Positions 16,142-25,246 are shown, numbered from the stretch's first letter. The stretch is 64,000 bases of DNA from BACL27 sp964203235 (GCA_964203235.1 CAXNLE010000001.1:310001-374000), one strand, 5' to 3'. Translations and numbers: made by a program. Notes: generated by a model not told the origin, from the letters alone.

Positions 16142-17368
16142 ATGACTCAATCAAAGTACGAGCGTAAAAAAACTCGACAGATAAAAGTCGGAAAAGTATT
16201 AGTTGGTGGCGATGCGCCAATCAGCGTGCAATCAATGACGATTACGAAAACTGCTGATGTCGACGGTACTTTGCAACAAATTTATGCTTTGGCTGCTGCG
16301 GGCTGTGACATTGTGCGGTGTACATGCAATGACGCGCAGGCCGCCGAAGGTTTGGCGCAAATTGTGCCGCGATCACCTGTGCCAATTATCGCCGACATAC
16401 ATCACCAATATCGCATGGCATTGGCAGCACTTGAGGCTGGTGTACATGGGTTGCGGCTTAACCCAGGCAATATTCGTAAGCCTGAGCACATTAAGGCGGT
16501 GGCATCAGAAGCGCGTGATCGCGGTGTGTCGATTCGCATTGGTGTTAATGGCGGATCGTTAGATTCTTCTCTTTACGAAAAACACGGCGGACTCACGGCT
16601 GAAGCAATGGTTGAATCAGCGCAACAAGAGTTGCGCTATTTCGAGGAAGTTGATTTCGATCTGGTCAAAATTTCGGTTAAAGCATCAAATGTTCCGTTGA
16701 TGGTTGAGGCTTATCGTATGCTCAGTGCGATCACAGATTTTCCTTTGCATCTAGGGGTAACCGAAGCCGGCCCGCTGCCAGGCGGTTTGATCAAAGCCAC
16801 TGCTGGTATCTCGACACTGTTGCTTGAAGGTATCGGCGACACAATTCGTTACAGCCTGACGGCCGACCCGATTGAAGAAGCACGAGCAGGTCGACAGTTG
16901 TTAGAAGCACTTGGTTTACGCGAAAGAAAAAATGTTGATTTAATTGCTTGCCCGAGTTGTGGCCGCGCTGAAGTTGATGTGATTGACATTGCCCAACGAG
17001 CTCAAGCAGCGTTTGCCGATAAAAAGCTTCCACTGCAAATTGCAGTGATGGGTTGTGTTGTCAATGGCCCGGGCGAAGCACGTGAAGCCGACTTGGGTAT
17101 CGCTGCGGGCAATAAGCGAGGACATTTGTTCGTCAAGGGTCGAAATGTCGCTGTGGTGCCAGAGTCTGAGATGGTTGAATCACTTGTCGAGTGGGCAACG
17201 TTTATTCACGAGCATGGTACCGATGCTGCGTTGAAGCGTGTTGACACAACTATTGCCGAACGCGAAGCGGCTAAAGATCGCACTGCGGCGCTTGCCGAAC
17301 ACGGCGATGATGCCAATCATGATCACGAAAAGATCGTAGAAATTCGGCGTAAAGTTTCAGAAAAATAG
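16142..17368 (+). CDS. ispG: 4-hydroxy-3-methylbut-2-enyl diphosphate synthase (IspG/GcpE)
   Basis: This [4Fe-4S] enzyme reductively opens methylerythritol cyclodiphosphate to HMBPP in the MEP pathway. The product has 408 residues: an N-terminal TIM-barrel domain and a C-terminal ferredoxin-like domain. Cluster ligands are Cys270 and Cys273 (CPSCGR) and Cys305, with the conserved Glu312 in MGCVVNGPGE. The last 45 or so residues are a charged tail with Asp/His (DDANHDHEK), as seen in other actinobacterial IspG. The gene starts 14 bases after rseP and probably ends the operon, since the next gene is on the other strand. Confidence 0.98.
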   Translation: MTQSKYERKKTRQIKVGKVLVGGDAPISVQSMTITKTADVDGTLQQIYALAAAGCDIVRCTCNDAQAAEGLAQIVPRSPVPIIADIHHQYRMALAALEAGVHGLRLNPGNIRKPEHIKAVASEARDRGVSIRIGVNGGSLDSSLYEKHGGLTAEAMVESAQQELRYFEEVDFDLVKISVKASNVPLMVEAYRMLSAITDFPLHLGVTEAGPLPGGLIKATAGISTLLLEGIGDTIRYSLTADPIEEARAGRQLLEALGLRERKNVDLIACPSCGRAEVDVIDIAQRAQAAFADKKLPLQIAVMGCVVNGPGEAREADLGIAAGNKRGHLFVKGRNVAVVPESEMVESLVEWATFIHEHGTDAALKRVDTTIAEREAAKDRTAALAEHGDDANHDHEKIVEIRRKVSEK

Positions 17369-17388
17369 CGCGCGAATTTAAGATTTAA

Positions 17389-17808
17389 TCAACTAGTCGC
17401 AAAAAGTTGGCTGTGGCTATGTTGTAATGTCGTCGGCAGTCGTAATAGTTGTCGCTTCGTGACTGACGGTACGCGCCGACGCACTGCCAAAGTTTGCGGC
17501 AACTGTGCGACCAGGCCAAACGTCGCGCATCGTTGGATTGCACGCTCAAGTGACCCACTGCCATTTCGAAATGCCAAGCCGAGTGCCATTGCGGTGTCAT
17601 TGAGATCGAGACAGTATCCATTTGGAAAGACGTCGAGTTCACGAGCCAAAAATCTCATCGCCCAAGTGGCGCTCGGGCCAATGATGCCTAGCCAAAATGT
17701 TTCGACGTACTCACCACAAGTATCAAAGCCAGAGATATTGACTACTGGGTCAACCCATTCTGAAACGTATATTTCGCCATTAGAAAAGTCACAAAGATTT
17801 GAGTTCAT
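17389..17808 (-). CDS. Conserved hypothetical protein, possibly winged-helix-like
   Basis: The product has 139 residues from ATG 17808; the open frame extends to 17916 but that region faces the sirtuin start. Conserved-looking blocks are GEYVETFWLGIIGPSATWAMRFLAREL, LNDTAMALGLAF, LERAIQRCATFGL and LAVRRRVPSVTKRQLLRLP (quoted as separate parts, the first spanning about residues 26-52). The layout resembles a small actinobacterial family often found next to ispG or similar loci, with a helix-turn-helix-like region followed by an Arg-rich strand. That recollection is of family pattern only, and no function is known to me. Choosing this frame over the opposite 17459-17872 frame rests on its hydrophobic pattern. 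Confidence 0.62.
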   Translation of the reverse strand: MNSNLCDFSNGEIYVSEWVDPVVNISGFDTCGEYVETFWLGIIGPSATWAMRFLARELDVFPNGYCLDLNDTAMALGLAFRNGSGSLERAIQRCATFGLVAQLPQTLAVRRRVPSVTKRQLLRLPTTLQHSHSQLFATS

Positions 17809-17876
17809 AACAACCGTGTGTGCATTTAACTTTGGTTGCGGTGTTGATTTACAAAATATGACGCAAGAATAGTTAC

Positions 17877-18665
17877 GTGTCAGATATTCAAAACTCAAGC
17901 ATTGACCCTGTCGCATTAGAAACTGCTTGCAAACTTGTTGCAGATGCGCGACGAATTACGGTTTTGACTGGCGCTGGCATCTCAACTGATTCAGGTATTC
18001 CTGACTTTCGCGGCCCTAAAGGTTTATGGACGCTTAACCCAGATGCCGAGCGAGCGGCAACACTTCGTCATTATCTAGACGATCACGAGTTACGAAAGCG
18101 TTCTTGGCAAAACCGAGTCAAATGGATACATGGTGACCCGCAACCAAATGCAGGGCACAAGGCTTTGTTTGAACTTGAGAAGTGCAATTCTTTGGTCGCG
18201 TTAATTACACAAAATGTGGATGAATTGCACCAACGCGCAGGTCATGATCCGAGCAAAGTTATTGAAGTGCACGGCACACTTCATCGCACGTGTTGTTGGA
18301 GTTGTAAAGATCGCCGACCAATGGTGCAAGCATTGGCAAGAGTTGTCGCCGGTGATTCTGACCCGAGATGTGAACTTTGTGATGGGATACTCAAGAGCGA
18401 CACAATTTTATTTGGCCAGCCACTTGATCAAGATGTGATGGCTCGTGCGCTCGAAGCCAGTACTAATTGCGAAGTTTTCATTGCAGTTGGTTCTTCGTTG
18501 TCAGTATTTCCGGCAGCAAATACATTGCCTCGCGCGAAAAACTCTGGTGCCAAAGTAATCATCGTCAATAAGCAACCAACAGAGATGGATCACTACGCCG
18601 ATGTTGTTATGAATAATGAAATTTCAGAAGTTCTGCCACAGATCTGCAGTGTCGTTAAATCCTGA
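17877..18665 (+). CDS. NAD-dependent protein deacylase, Sir2 family
   Basis: Sirtuins remove acyl groups from lysines while consuming NAD+. The product has 262 residues with a GTG start. GAGISTDSGIPDFRG (32-46) is the NAD-binding loop, TQNVDELH (111-118) the ribose/base region, and His132 in EVHGTLH the catalytic base. A zinc ribbon uses Cys140/Cys143 and Cys165/Cys168. FGQPL and VGSSLSVFP complete the Rossmann fold. The Tyr/Arg pair typical of desuccinylases is not obvious, so deacetylase activity is assumed. The next gene (rhodanese-E1) begins 21 bases later on the same strand. Confidence 0.93.
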   Translation: MSDIQNSSIDPVALETACKLVADARRITVLTGAGISTDSGIPDFRGPKGLWTLNPDAERAATLRHYLDDHELRKRSWQNRVKWIHGDPQPNAGHKALFELEKCNSLVALITQNVDELHQRAGHDPSKVIEVHGTLHRTCCWSCKDRRPMVQALARVVAGDSDPRCELCDGILKSDTILFGQPLDQDVMARALEASTNCEVFIAVGSSLSVFPAANTLPRAKNSGAKVIIVNKQPTEMDHYADVVMNNEISEVLPQICSVVKS

Positions 18666-18686
18666 CCATAACGGTAGGGTATTGAT

Positions 18687-19853
18687 ATGTCTAGTTTTCG
18701 CGAATTGCTCGCCGATGCGAAGTCAAAAATCACAGAAATTGATACGCAAACTGCGGCCACAAAAATTGAAGCCAGTCAAGTTGTTGTTTTAGATGTTCGT
18801 GAGCCAGACGAGTATGAGCAAGGTGCGCTGCCAAATGTTGTGCATATCGCTCGTGGGCATCTCGAAGCGCAGATAGAAACAAAAATCGTCGATAAATCAG
18901 TAGAGGTAATTGTTTATTGTGCCGGCGGTGTACGCAGTGCATTTGCAGCAAAAACTTTGCAAGAACTTGGCTACACAAATGTTTTGTCAATGGCTGGCGG
19001 ATACGGAAAGTGGAAAGACGAAGGGCGCGCGTGGAGAACTCCAGCGCAATTGACTGCTGAGCAACGCAATCGTTATCAGCGACACTTGTCGTTGCCAGAG
19101 GTCGGCGTTGAAGGACAATCGAAATTACTTTCAAGCAAAGTCTTGTTACTCGGTGCAGGCGGTCTGGGTTCTCCGGCAGCAATGTATTTGGCCGCAGCCG
19201 GAGTTGGAACAATCGGAATCGTCGACATGGACGTAGTTGATGCTTCAAATTTGCAACGACAAATTTTGCACAACATTGATCGAGTGGGCGAGAGAAAAGT
19301 TGACTCTGCTAAAAAAACGCTGACGATGATTAACCCTGATGTTGATGTCGTAACTTATGACACGCGCCTGTGTGCAGAAAATGTCATTGAAATTCTCACC
19401 GGCTACGACGTAATTGTTGACGGTGCAGATAATTTTCCGAGCAGATATTTGTTAAATGATGCGAGCGTAAAACTGGGCATTCCAGTTGTGCACGGTTCTA
19501 TTTTCAGATTTGAAGGCATGGTCAGCGTGTTTCATCCAGTGCTTGGTCCGACGTATCGCGATATGGTGCCTGAGCCACCACCATCAGAACTCGCACCTAG
19601 TTGTTCTGAAGCTGGAGTGCTTGGTGTGTTACCAGGAATTGTCGGGTCAATTCAGGCACTTGAGGCATTGAAGATTTTGCTAAATCTTGGCGAGTCTTTA
19701 ATCGGAAAAATACTCGCGATTGACACGACTGAGATGACTTTCAGGACTTTCAAATTGCAACGTGATCCGAACAACGCTGTGACGTATGACAATCGAGAAC
19801 GAATTCAAATCCGTGATCTTGAAGGCGCGTGTGCGCCATGGCTCGCGCACTAG
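18687..19853 (+). CDS. Rhodanese-E1 fusion, MoeB/MoeZ-like adenylyltransferase/sulfurtransferase
   Basis: This protein should activate the C-terminus of ubiquitin-like sulfur carriers (MoaD, ThiS, CysO type) by adenylation and supply the sulfur. The product has 388 residues. An N-terminal rhodanese domain (about 20-115) has active Cys78 (VYCAGGVRSA). The ThiF/E1 domain (about 125-380) has the ATP loop GAGGLGS (156-162), DNFPSRY (249-255) and Cys306 in SCSEAG. The structural-zinc CxxC pairs of E. coli MoeB are absent (TYRD in place of the first), as in mycobacterial MoeZ. Domain order is reversed relative to MoeZ, where rhodanese is C-terminal. No moaD or thiS gene is adjacent. Confidence 0.9.
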   Translation: MSSFRELLADAKSKITEIDTQTAATKIEASQVVVLDVREPDEYEQGALPNVVHIARGHLEAQIETKIVDKSVEVIVYCAGGVRSAFAAKTLQELGYTNVLSMAGGYGKWKDEGRAWRTPAQLTAEQRNRYQRHLSLPEVGVEGQSKLLSSKVLLLGAGGLGSPAAMYLAAAGVGTIGIVDMDVVDASNLQRQILHNIDRVGERKVDSAKKTLTMINPDVDVVTYDTRLCAENVIEILTGYDVIVDGADNFPSRYLLNDASVKLGIPVVHGSIFRFEGMVSVFHPVLGPTYRDMVPEPPPSELAPSCSEAGVLGVLPGIVGSIQALEALKILLNLGESLIGKILAIDTTEMTFRTFKLQRDPNNAVTYDNRERIQIRDLEGACAPWLAH

Positions 19854-19857
19854 CTCC

Positions 19858-19884
19858 CTAGTTAACTAGACAACTAGACAACTC
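19858..19884 (+). repeat. CTAG palindrome and short tandem repeat after the rhodanese-E1 gene
   Basis: A perfect 12-base palindrome CTAGTTAACTAG lies at 19858-19869. It overlaps an 8-base tandem repeat AACTAGAC at 19864-19871 and 19872-19879, followed by a partial copy. The cluster starts 5 bases after the stop codon and ends before the glf start. A further CTAG is at 19891 and another just before the GTG. The same CTAGTTAACTAG core recurs at 42984-42995. Confidence 0.8.
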
Positions 19885-19916
19885 AGCGCGACTAGCCCAG
19901 GTCGTATGATTATCTA

Positions 19917-21071
19917 GTGCGTTTTGCCATAGTGGGAGCAGGTTTTACGGGCGCAGTTGTCGCCCGAGAATTAGCCACCGCAGGGCACAAATCAGTTGTC
20001 TTTGACACTCGCGATCATGTCGCTGGCAATTGCCACACGGCTCGCCATGAAACAGGGGTGATGGTGCACACCTACGGGCCGCACATTTTTCACACGCAGC
20101 ACGAGCATGTCTGGGAGTACATCAATCGTTTTGGCGAGATGCTGCCGTACAACCATAAAGTCAAAGCGATCTCTAATGGCAAAATGTATTCGCTACCAGT
20201 GAACTTGACGACGATAAATCAGTTCTTCGGCACCGACTTTACGCCGCAACAAGCCGAAGCGTTTATCGCCACAAAGGGTGATGCGACTATTACTTCGCCT
20301 GTTTCTTTTGAAGACCAGGGTTTGCGATTTGTCGGACGCGAATTATACGACGCATTTTTCTCTGGGTATACAGCAAAGCAATGGGGGGTTGACCCAAAAG
20401 ATTTGCCCGCAAGTATTTTGGCGAGGTTGCCAGTGCGATTTAATGAGGATGATTCATATTTCAATCATCCTCATCAGGCAATCCCAAAAAATGGCTATAC
20501 ACCAATCGTTGAGGCGATTTTAGATCATCCGAATATTTCTCTGCGCCTGAGTACAAAGTTCTCGCCGAGAAATACAGCCGAATATGGCGAGTTTGATCAT
20601 GTCATTTGGACAGGACCGATTGATGCTTATTTTGATTACGAATATGGCCGACTTGGTTATCGAACACTTGACTTCGTCGCCGAGACGAGTGATGGCGACT
20701 ATCAGAAATATCCAGTAGTAAATTATTGCGATGTAGATGTGCCTTACACGCGAATCACTGAGCACAAACATTTTGCACCATGGGAGAGTCACGACCGCAC
20801 CGTGGTCTACCACGAGTACTCGAGATTGTGTGGCGAGGGCGATACGCCGTATTATCCGATTCGTCGCGTCAAAGAAAAAGAACTGTTACTTAATTATGTG
20901 CAGCGGGCAAGAACGGCAACCGGGGTAACTTTTATGGGCAGACTGGGTACTTACCGCTATCTGGACATGGATGTAACGATTCATGAAGCACTCGGCGCCT
21001 CGCACGAGATGCTTAACTGTTTAGCGAGCAATAAACCGTTGCCCTCATTTTCGATAGATCCGATGGTATGA
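19917..21071 (+). CDS. glf: UDP-galactopyranose mutase
   Basis: Glf interconverts UDP-galactopyranose and UDP-galactofuranose, giving the precursor of galactofuran glycans. The product has 384 residues from GTG 19917. The FAD-binding GAGFTGAVVARELA is at the N-terminus, HTYGPHIFHTQ is a family-typical substrate/flavin segment, and GYTAKQWGVDP, IPKNGYT and the YDY-type substrate-binding tyrosines are present. The C-terminal RLGTYRYLDMD is diagnostic for the flavin site. The galactofuranosyltransferase-like gene starts 1 base after its stop, making a dedicated two-gene unit. Confidence 0.97.
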   Translation: MRFAIVGAGFTGAVVARELATAGHKSVVFDTRDHVAGNCHTARHETGVMVHTYGPHIFHTQHEHVWEYINRFGEMLPYNHKVKAISNGKMYSLPVNLTTINQFFGTDFTPQQAEAFIATKGDATITSPVSFEDQGLRFVGRELYDAFFSGYTAKQWGVDPKDLPASILARLPVRFNEDDSYFNHPHQAIPKNGYTPIVEAILDHPNISLRLSTKFSPRNTAEYGEFDHVIWTGPIDAYFDYEYGRLGYRTLDFVAETSDGDYQKYPVVNYCDVDVPYTRITEHKHFAPWESHDRTVVYHEYSRLCGEGDTPYYPIRRVKEKELLLNYVQRARTATGVTFMGRLGTYRYLDMDVTIHEALGASHEMLNCLASNKPLPSFSIDPMV

Positions 21072-21072
21072 A

Positions 21073-22857
21073 ATGACAGGTTTTTTATTACAGCGTTTGG
21101 TACTACCACGCGCTGAAACCACAGAGCCACTGCTGTATGTACGTGCTCAGGGTGATGTGAGTTTCGCCAACGAAACTGCAGTGCTTGTTAAAGGCGCTGA
21201 AATTAGTTTTGACACTTCATTCGGGGTATTCGCCGCTGGTAGGTGGAAGCGACTCACCACTGTTGATTGTTTGAGCGTAACTGTGCATGCTTCTGGCTCT
21301 GGCCGAATTGAGTTGGTCGGTGTTAGGTCAGTAGTTGGTGGGCTATCTCTGCAAGAAAAAATGGTCGCCAGCGCCGAAATCTCTTCAAGTGGCAAAACAA
21401 CATTGGAGGTGCCTGACTTTGCAAAATCATCAATCGGCACTTATTTCATTAGAGTCAGCGCCGAGCAATCAGAAGTAGTTGTTTCTGGCGGACAATGGAC
21501 GACTACGACAACAGCACCGCGCGAAGTACGCCTGAGTCTTTCAATTACAACTTTCAATCGCCAAGATTATGTGAAGCCGACTGTGGCTAAAGTTTTACAG
21601 CTAGTTGAAAATGTTGATTCTCTTCGCGACCGCATGCGAATACTGGTAGTTGACAATGCACGAAATATCAATTTTGATACTGCGCCGAATGCCCCCATAA
21701 CGGTTGTTCAGAATCCAAACTTGGGCGGCGCTGGTGGGTTCGCCCGCGGAATAATCCATTTGCGCGATGAAGGTTGGTCAACCCACGTGTTGTTGATGGA
21801 CGACGACATCACACTTGAGCCAGAAGCGCTCGTGCGAACATTTGCATTGTTTACTTTTGCGCGCGATGCGAATCTGTGTATTCACGGAGCAATGCTTAGC
21901 GAAGAACAAGCGTGGATGCAATTTGAGGCTGGCTCCAAGTATCGCTGGAGGTCTCTATACCCATTGCGAGCGATCGGTCGTGAAGATGACCTTCGAGAAC
22001 GCAAACTTGCATTGCGTGACGCACGCGAAAAAAAGTTTGCGTACACGGCTTGGTGGTACACGGCATTTCCGATAGCGATAACGCGGGATAATCCGCTGCC
22101 GATTTTCGTGCGCGGTGACGACGTCGCGTTTGGCTTGATGCATACCGGCAAGCACAGCGTGACGATGAACGGTGTAATTGTTTGGCACGCAGACTTTGGT
22201 TTAAAGAACAATCCGTCGTCGCTATTTTATGAGAAACGAAATTTCGCGATAGTCGACACGCTTGTATTTGCGAATCACCATTGGTGGCACTTAGCACGTC
22301 GCTTCATCGCACTGAGTTTTCGTAATCTGTTTTCAATGCGTTACGCCAGCGTTGAATACATGATTCGTGGTGTTCGCGCTTACTTGGCTGGCCCCGACGC
22401 GTTGATGGCGACAGATCATTCGGCGCTGCATGATGAATTGCGTAGAGTCACGGAAGAAAAGCCAGGGCCATTACCAGCTGAACTAGCAGCTGTTGCGATT
22501 ACAAAGCCGAGGCCAAAAGCCATTCGGTTGATCGGTTTCGCTCTCGCGATTCCACTCGTTGGTGGTTATATCTTGCCGAAGATAATGCGCCGAGATGTTC
22601 TCAAGACAGCGCCAATTGACTCACGCGCAGTTGGACTTGCAACTCGATACAACCGCATTTTGTATCGCCATGACCGTTTACCTGAAGGTTTCTTGGTTGA
22701 GCGCGACTCGCGACGATTCTTTTCGTTATTGCGCGAAGTGTGTGTGGTGACCAAAGATATTGCTCTTAACTACAGTCGTCTGAAGCGTGAATACAAAGCG
22801 ACTTACCCGACTTTGGTTAGCGACGCTTCATGGCACGCCCGCTTCGAAAAAAAATAA
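21073..22857 (+). CDS. GlfT2-like galactofuranosyltransferase (GT2 family)
   Basis: The product has 594 residues, close to mycobacterial GlfT2 (about 637). An N-terminal beta-sandwich (about 15-150) precedes the GT-A domain, with SITTFNRQDYV (157-167), VVDNARN (192-198), NLGGAGGFARG (216-226) and the metal-binding DDD at 243-245. WWYTAFP and a tryptophan/His-rich acceptor segment follow. The C-terminal third is helical with amphipathic and basic stretches suited to peripheral membrane binding. It lies immediately after glf, so UDP-galactofuranose is the likely donor. In mycobacteria this enzyme polymerises cell-wall galactan; the acceptor in this organism is unknown, since no arabinogalactan or mycolate genes are in the window. 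Confidence 0.9.
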   Translation: MTGFLLQRLVLPRAETTEPLLYVRAQGDVSFANETAVLVKGAEISFDTSFGVFAAGRWKRLTTVDCLSVTVHASGSGRIELVGVRSVVGGLSLQEKMVASAEISSSGKTTLEVPDFAKSSIGTYFIRVSAEQSEVVVSGGQWTTTTTAPREVRLSLSITTFNRQDYVKPTVAKVLQLVENVDSLRDRMRILVVDNARNINFDTAPNAPITVVQNPNLGGAGGFARGIIHLRDEGWSTHVLLMDDDITLEPEALVRTFALFTFARDANLCIHGAMLSEEQAWMQFEAGSKYRWRSLYPLRAIGREDDLRERKLALRDAREKKFAYTAWWYTAFPIAITRDNPLPIFVRGDDVAFGLMHTGKHSVTMNGVIVWHADFGLKNNPSSLFYEKRNFAIVDTLVFANHHWWHLARRFIALSFRNLFSMRYASVEYMIRGVRAYLAGPDALMATDHSALHDELRRVTEEKPGPLPAELAAVAITKPRPKAIRLIGFALAIPLVGGYILPKIMRRDVLKTAPIDSRAVGLATRYNRILYRHDRLPEGFLVERDSRRFFSLLREVCVVTKDIALNYSRLKREYKATYPTLVSDASWHARFEKK

Positions 22858-22864
22858 TTTTTAG

Positions 22865-25246
22865 TTATTTAGTAGTTACTACCGCGACGCTTGCGGCAAG
22901 AAGTGAAAGCCAAGTTGTTCGATCAATCACACCAGTTTGCTTGAGTCCAACAGTCTTTTGAAATCTCTTCAATTGTTTGGAAGTGCCAGAACCAAAGATT
23001 CCATCGGCTTTCATTTTTACTGCGAGCACACGGCTCAGAGCAGTTTGTGCGGCCGCCACGGAAGTATGGTTTGATTTCAAGCCCAGTGAGAATGTCGTCG
23101 AGTCAATGCCCAACGCGGCGAGTACTGCTGCATCTGCGATGCCGTCAATAGGCAGACCTTTGAGCTCCTCTAGCTTTGCCACGGCGGTTGCGGTACCTTT
23201 GCCGAAGTTCCCATCTGTAGAAAGTTTTTGTTTCTTCTTAAGTCCAAGCGCTGTGTTTAGCGCCTTCTGCAAAGTTGAAACAGGCGCGCCGCGGTTGCCG
23301 GTTGTCAAAGGCACGGCAAGTGGTAAAACACTTGAAGCATTAGCTGTGATTAAACCTTGTGTGCGCAGCGCGTCGAGTTGATTGCGTAGAAACAATGCAA
23401 ACTCGGCACGGCCAGTAGTAGTGAGGTGCACATCATCACGAAACCAGCGCGATTGAGACGATGCACTGCTCGCCGCATTCCAGTCAAGAACCGAAACATT
23501 TGGATTCGTTGCTGCCGCCGTAGAAAATGCAACATTTGACAGAGCGTAATTTTGCGATGATCGTCGTGTTGAAAGATTTATGAAAACTATTCGCTGAACA
23601 TTGCGAGAGTTGAGAGCGTTAACAACTTGAGTCACATCACTAGACATTGTGCTCGGGTCATCGTTGTAGCCGAGTTGTATGACCGCAATCGCCGGAAACT
23701 GTTCTGGGGTCAGAGAGTTAATTATCGCGAGTGCATCTGGTGAACCTTTGTCAGGGGTTACACAAGCTGTTCCGACCATGCATCTATTCGAAAGCGCTTG
23801 AAAATTTATTGAAGGATACGCGGGTGTGACTGTGGCCTTAAATTCTGTGGCAATACTTTCGCCAACAGAGTCACCGACAAACAGCATTGTGCCAACTGCT
23901 CCGGCATCTAGCGGTGCTCCAAATATTGGCGTCACCCCAAACCATGGTGACGGAAGATCAAATGCTGTGCGAAAACTCCAGCCTGACATTTTTGCAGAGC
24001 CAGTCGTGCCCGTGACTGTTACTTCGACTGCGTAGCCACCCCAATCTCCGCCGAGTCCGTCATTGGCAGTCGTTACAGATGTGAGAATTCCGATTTGCGG
24101 ATACTTCGCCACAATTTGCGCCGCAGAAAAACCACGAGACCAAACCATCAATGAACTGTTGGCAGCAAGATCGCCTTGGTCAATTTGCGCTGGAAACGCT
24201 CCGCCAGCAGTTCGCCCACCATTTGAAGATGAAAACTCGGCACGAACAACGTTGCCTTGTGGATTGCGGATAATTACTCCAGTGGTTTCGAGAACTGCTC
24301 GATCTGTGTTCGCAGTTTCTAAAATTGCTGGTGTTGCATTTACTGCAGTGCGTAACGCTGCGCCACCGTAAACTTGGCAGTCTTGAGTGTCACAAGTTTT
24401 AGCCAACCCGGTATAACGATTTTCGGTAACTGAGTAAGACCGAGCAGCAACAGCCTGCGCGCGCAGAGCATTCATTCCGGCACCACCAGCAGCATCACCC
24501 CAACTTGATGGCGATTCACGCGGCACAACACCGCGAAGATAATCGTCAAGACGAGCGATGTTGATCGTGCGGTTTTCATTTTTGGTGTTGTTCATCGCAC
24601 GAATTAATCCGCGATAGTAGCGAACTTGGTTGAAACCATTTGCCTTTGGTTCGCATAGTCCAACCATCTCAAGCGCTGCACCAGCAGAGTCTTGGCTGGC
24701 GTTAGTTAAAAATGATGCCTGTTCATTGAACTCACCGACGAGTGTGAAACCCGACGCTTCTGGCACATCAGTCTCAGCAAGGCACTTGCGTTCTGCTGAA
24801 CCCCAAACTTGATAAACGCGTTCAGTGCCCGTCTTTTCGCGGGCAATCATGCTGGTGAAGCGTCTGGCTTGATCTGTGTCTTCAAGTAAACGCATTGTGC
24901 CAGAGTCAGAAACGACGCCAGTTTGCCTGGCGTTAAACAAACTCAACCAAACACTCATTTCTTGGTTGGGCGCTTCAAGAGGTGAGCGAGTGTTGCCGGT
25001 TGCACCTCCGTAATAGAAGTCGATAATTTGCTCCCACGACCAACCAGATGTCGTCGCCCAGCCGTACGCGCCGTATTGACTAAGCCCTCGACCGTGGCCA
25101 AATCCGCGACCATATACGACGATTCCGCCTGGCAGTTGCCCATCAGCGGCGTTTACCTGTTGCAGTGGCGTGACCGCAGCGATAAACATTGCCGAGCAAA
25201 TAACAGAGCTGATACGTCTAGGTATTTTTTTGGGGATTATGCGCAT
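22865..25246 (-). CDS. Secreted SpoIID/LytB-domain, SGNH hydrolase and peptidoglycan-binding fusion
   Basis: I prefer ATG 25246 because MRIIPKKIPRRISSVICSAM begins a classic signal peptide; an ATG five codons upstream (25261) is possible. The protein has 793 residues. A SpoIID/LytB-like module spans about 40-430, with GRGFGHGRGLSQYGAYG near 46 and LDDYLRGVVPRESPSSWG near 233. An SGNH/GDSL hydrolase follows at about 453-625 with block I GDS (catalytic Ser460), GYND (block III), and the Asp604-x-x-His607 dyad, all intact. Two peptidoglycan-binding domains occupy about 650-715 and 725-785. The product is probably exported and bound to the wall, acting as glycan lyase-like plus esterase/acetyltransferase-type modifier. 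It is convergent with the GlfT2-like gene (7-base gap). Confidence 0.85.
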   Translation of the reverse strand: MRIIPKKIPRRISSVICSAMFIAAVTPLQQVNAADGQLPGGIVVYGRGFGHGRGLSQYGAYGWATTSGWSWEQIIDFYYGGATGNTRSPLEAPNQEMSVWLSLFNARQTGVVSDSGTMRLLEDTDQARRFTSMIAREKTGTERVYQVWGSAERKCLAETDVPEASGFTLVGEFNEQASFLTNASQDSAGAALEMVGLCEPKANGFNQVRYYRGLIRAMNNTKNENRTINIARLDDYLRGVVPRESPSSWGDAAGGAGMNALRAQAVAARSYSVTENRYTGLAKTCDTQDCQVYGGAALRTAVNATPAILETANTDRAVLETTGVIIRNPQGNVVRAEFSSSNGGRTAGGAFPAQIDQGDLAANSSLMVWSRGFSAAQIVAKYPQIGILTSVTTANDGLGGDWGGYAVEVTVTGTTGSAKMSGWSFRTAFDLPSPWFGVTPIFGAPLDAGAVGTMLFVGDSVGESIATEFKATVTPAYPSINFQALSNRCMVGTACVTPDKGSPDALAIINSLTPEQFPAIAVIQLGYNDDPSTMSSDVTQVVNALNSRNVQRIVFINLSTRRSSQNYALSNVAFSTAAATNPNVSVLDWNAASSASSQSRWFRDDVHLTTTGRAEFALFLRNQLDALRTQGLITANASSVLPLAVPLTTGNRGAPVSTLQKALNTALGLKKKQKLSTDGNFGKGTATAVAKLEELKGLPIDGIADAAVLAALGIDSTTFSLGLKSNHTSVAAAQTALSRVLAVKMKADGIFGSGTSKQLKRFQKTVGLKQTGVIDRTTWLSLLAASVAVVTTK

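Noticed and set aside
17459..17872. A 137-codon plus-strand frame opposite the small unknown gene
   Set aside because: It is antisense to the 17389-17808 frame, rich in Ser/Arg/Pro without a hydrophobic core, and has no ribosome site. The minus frame has the more protein-like pattern.
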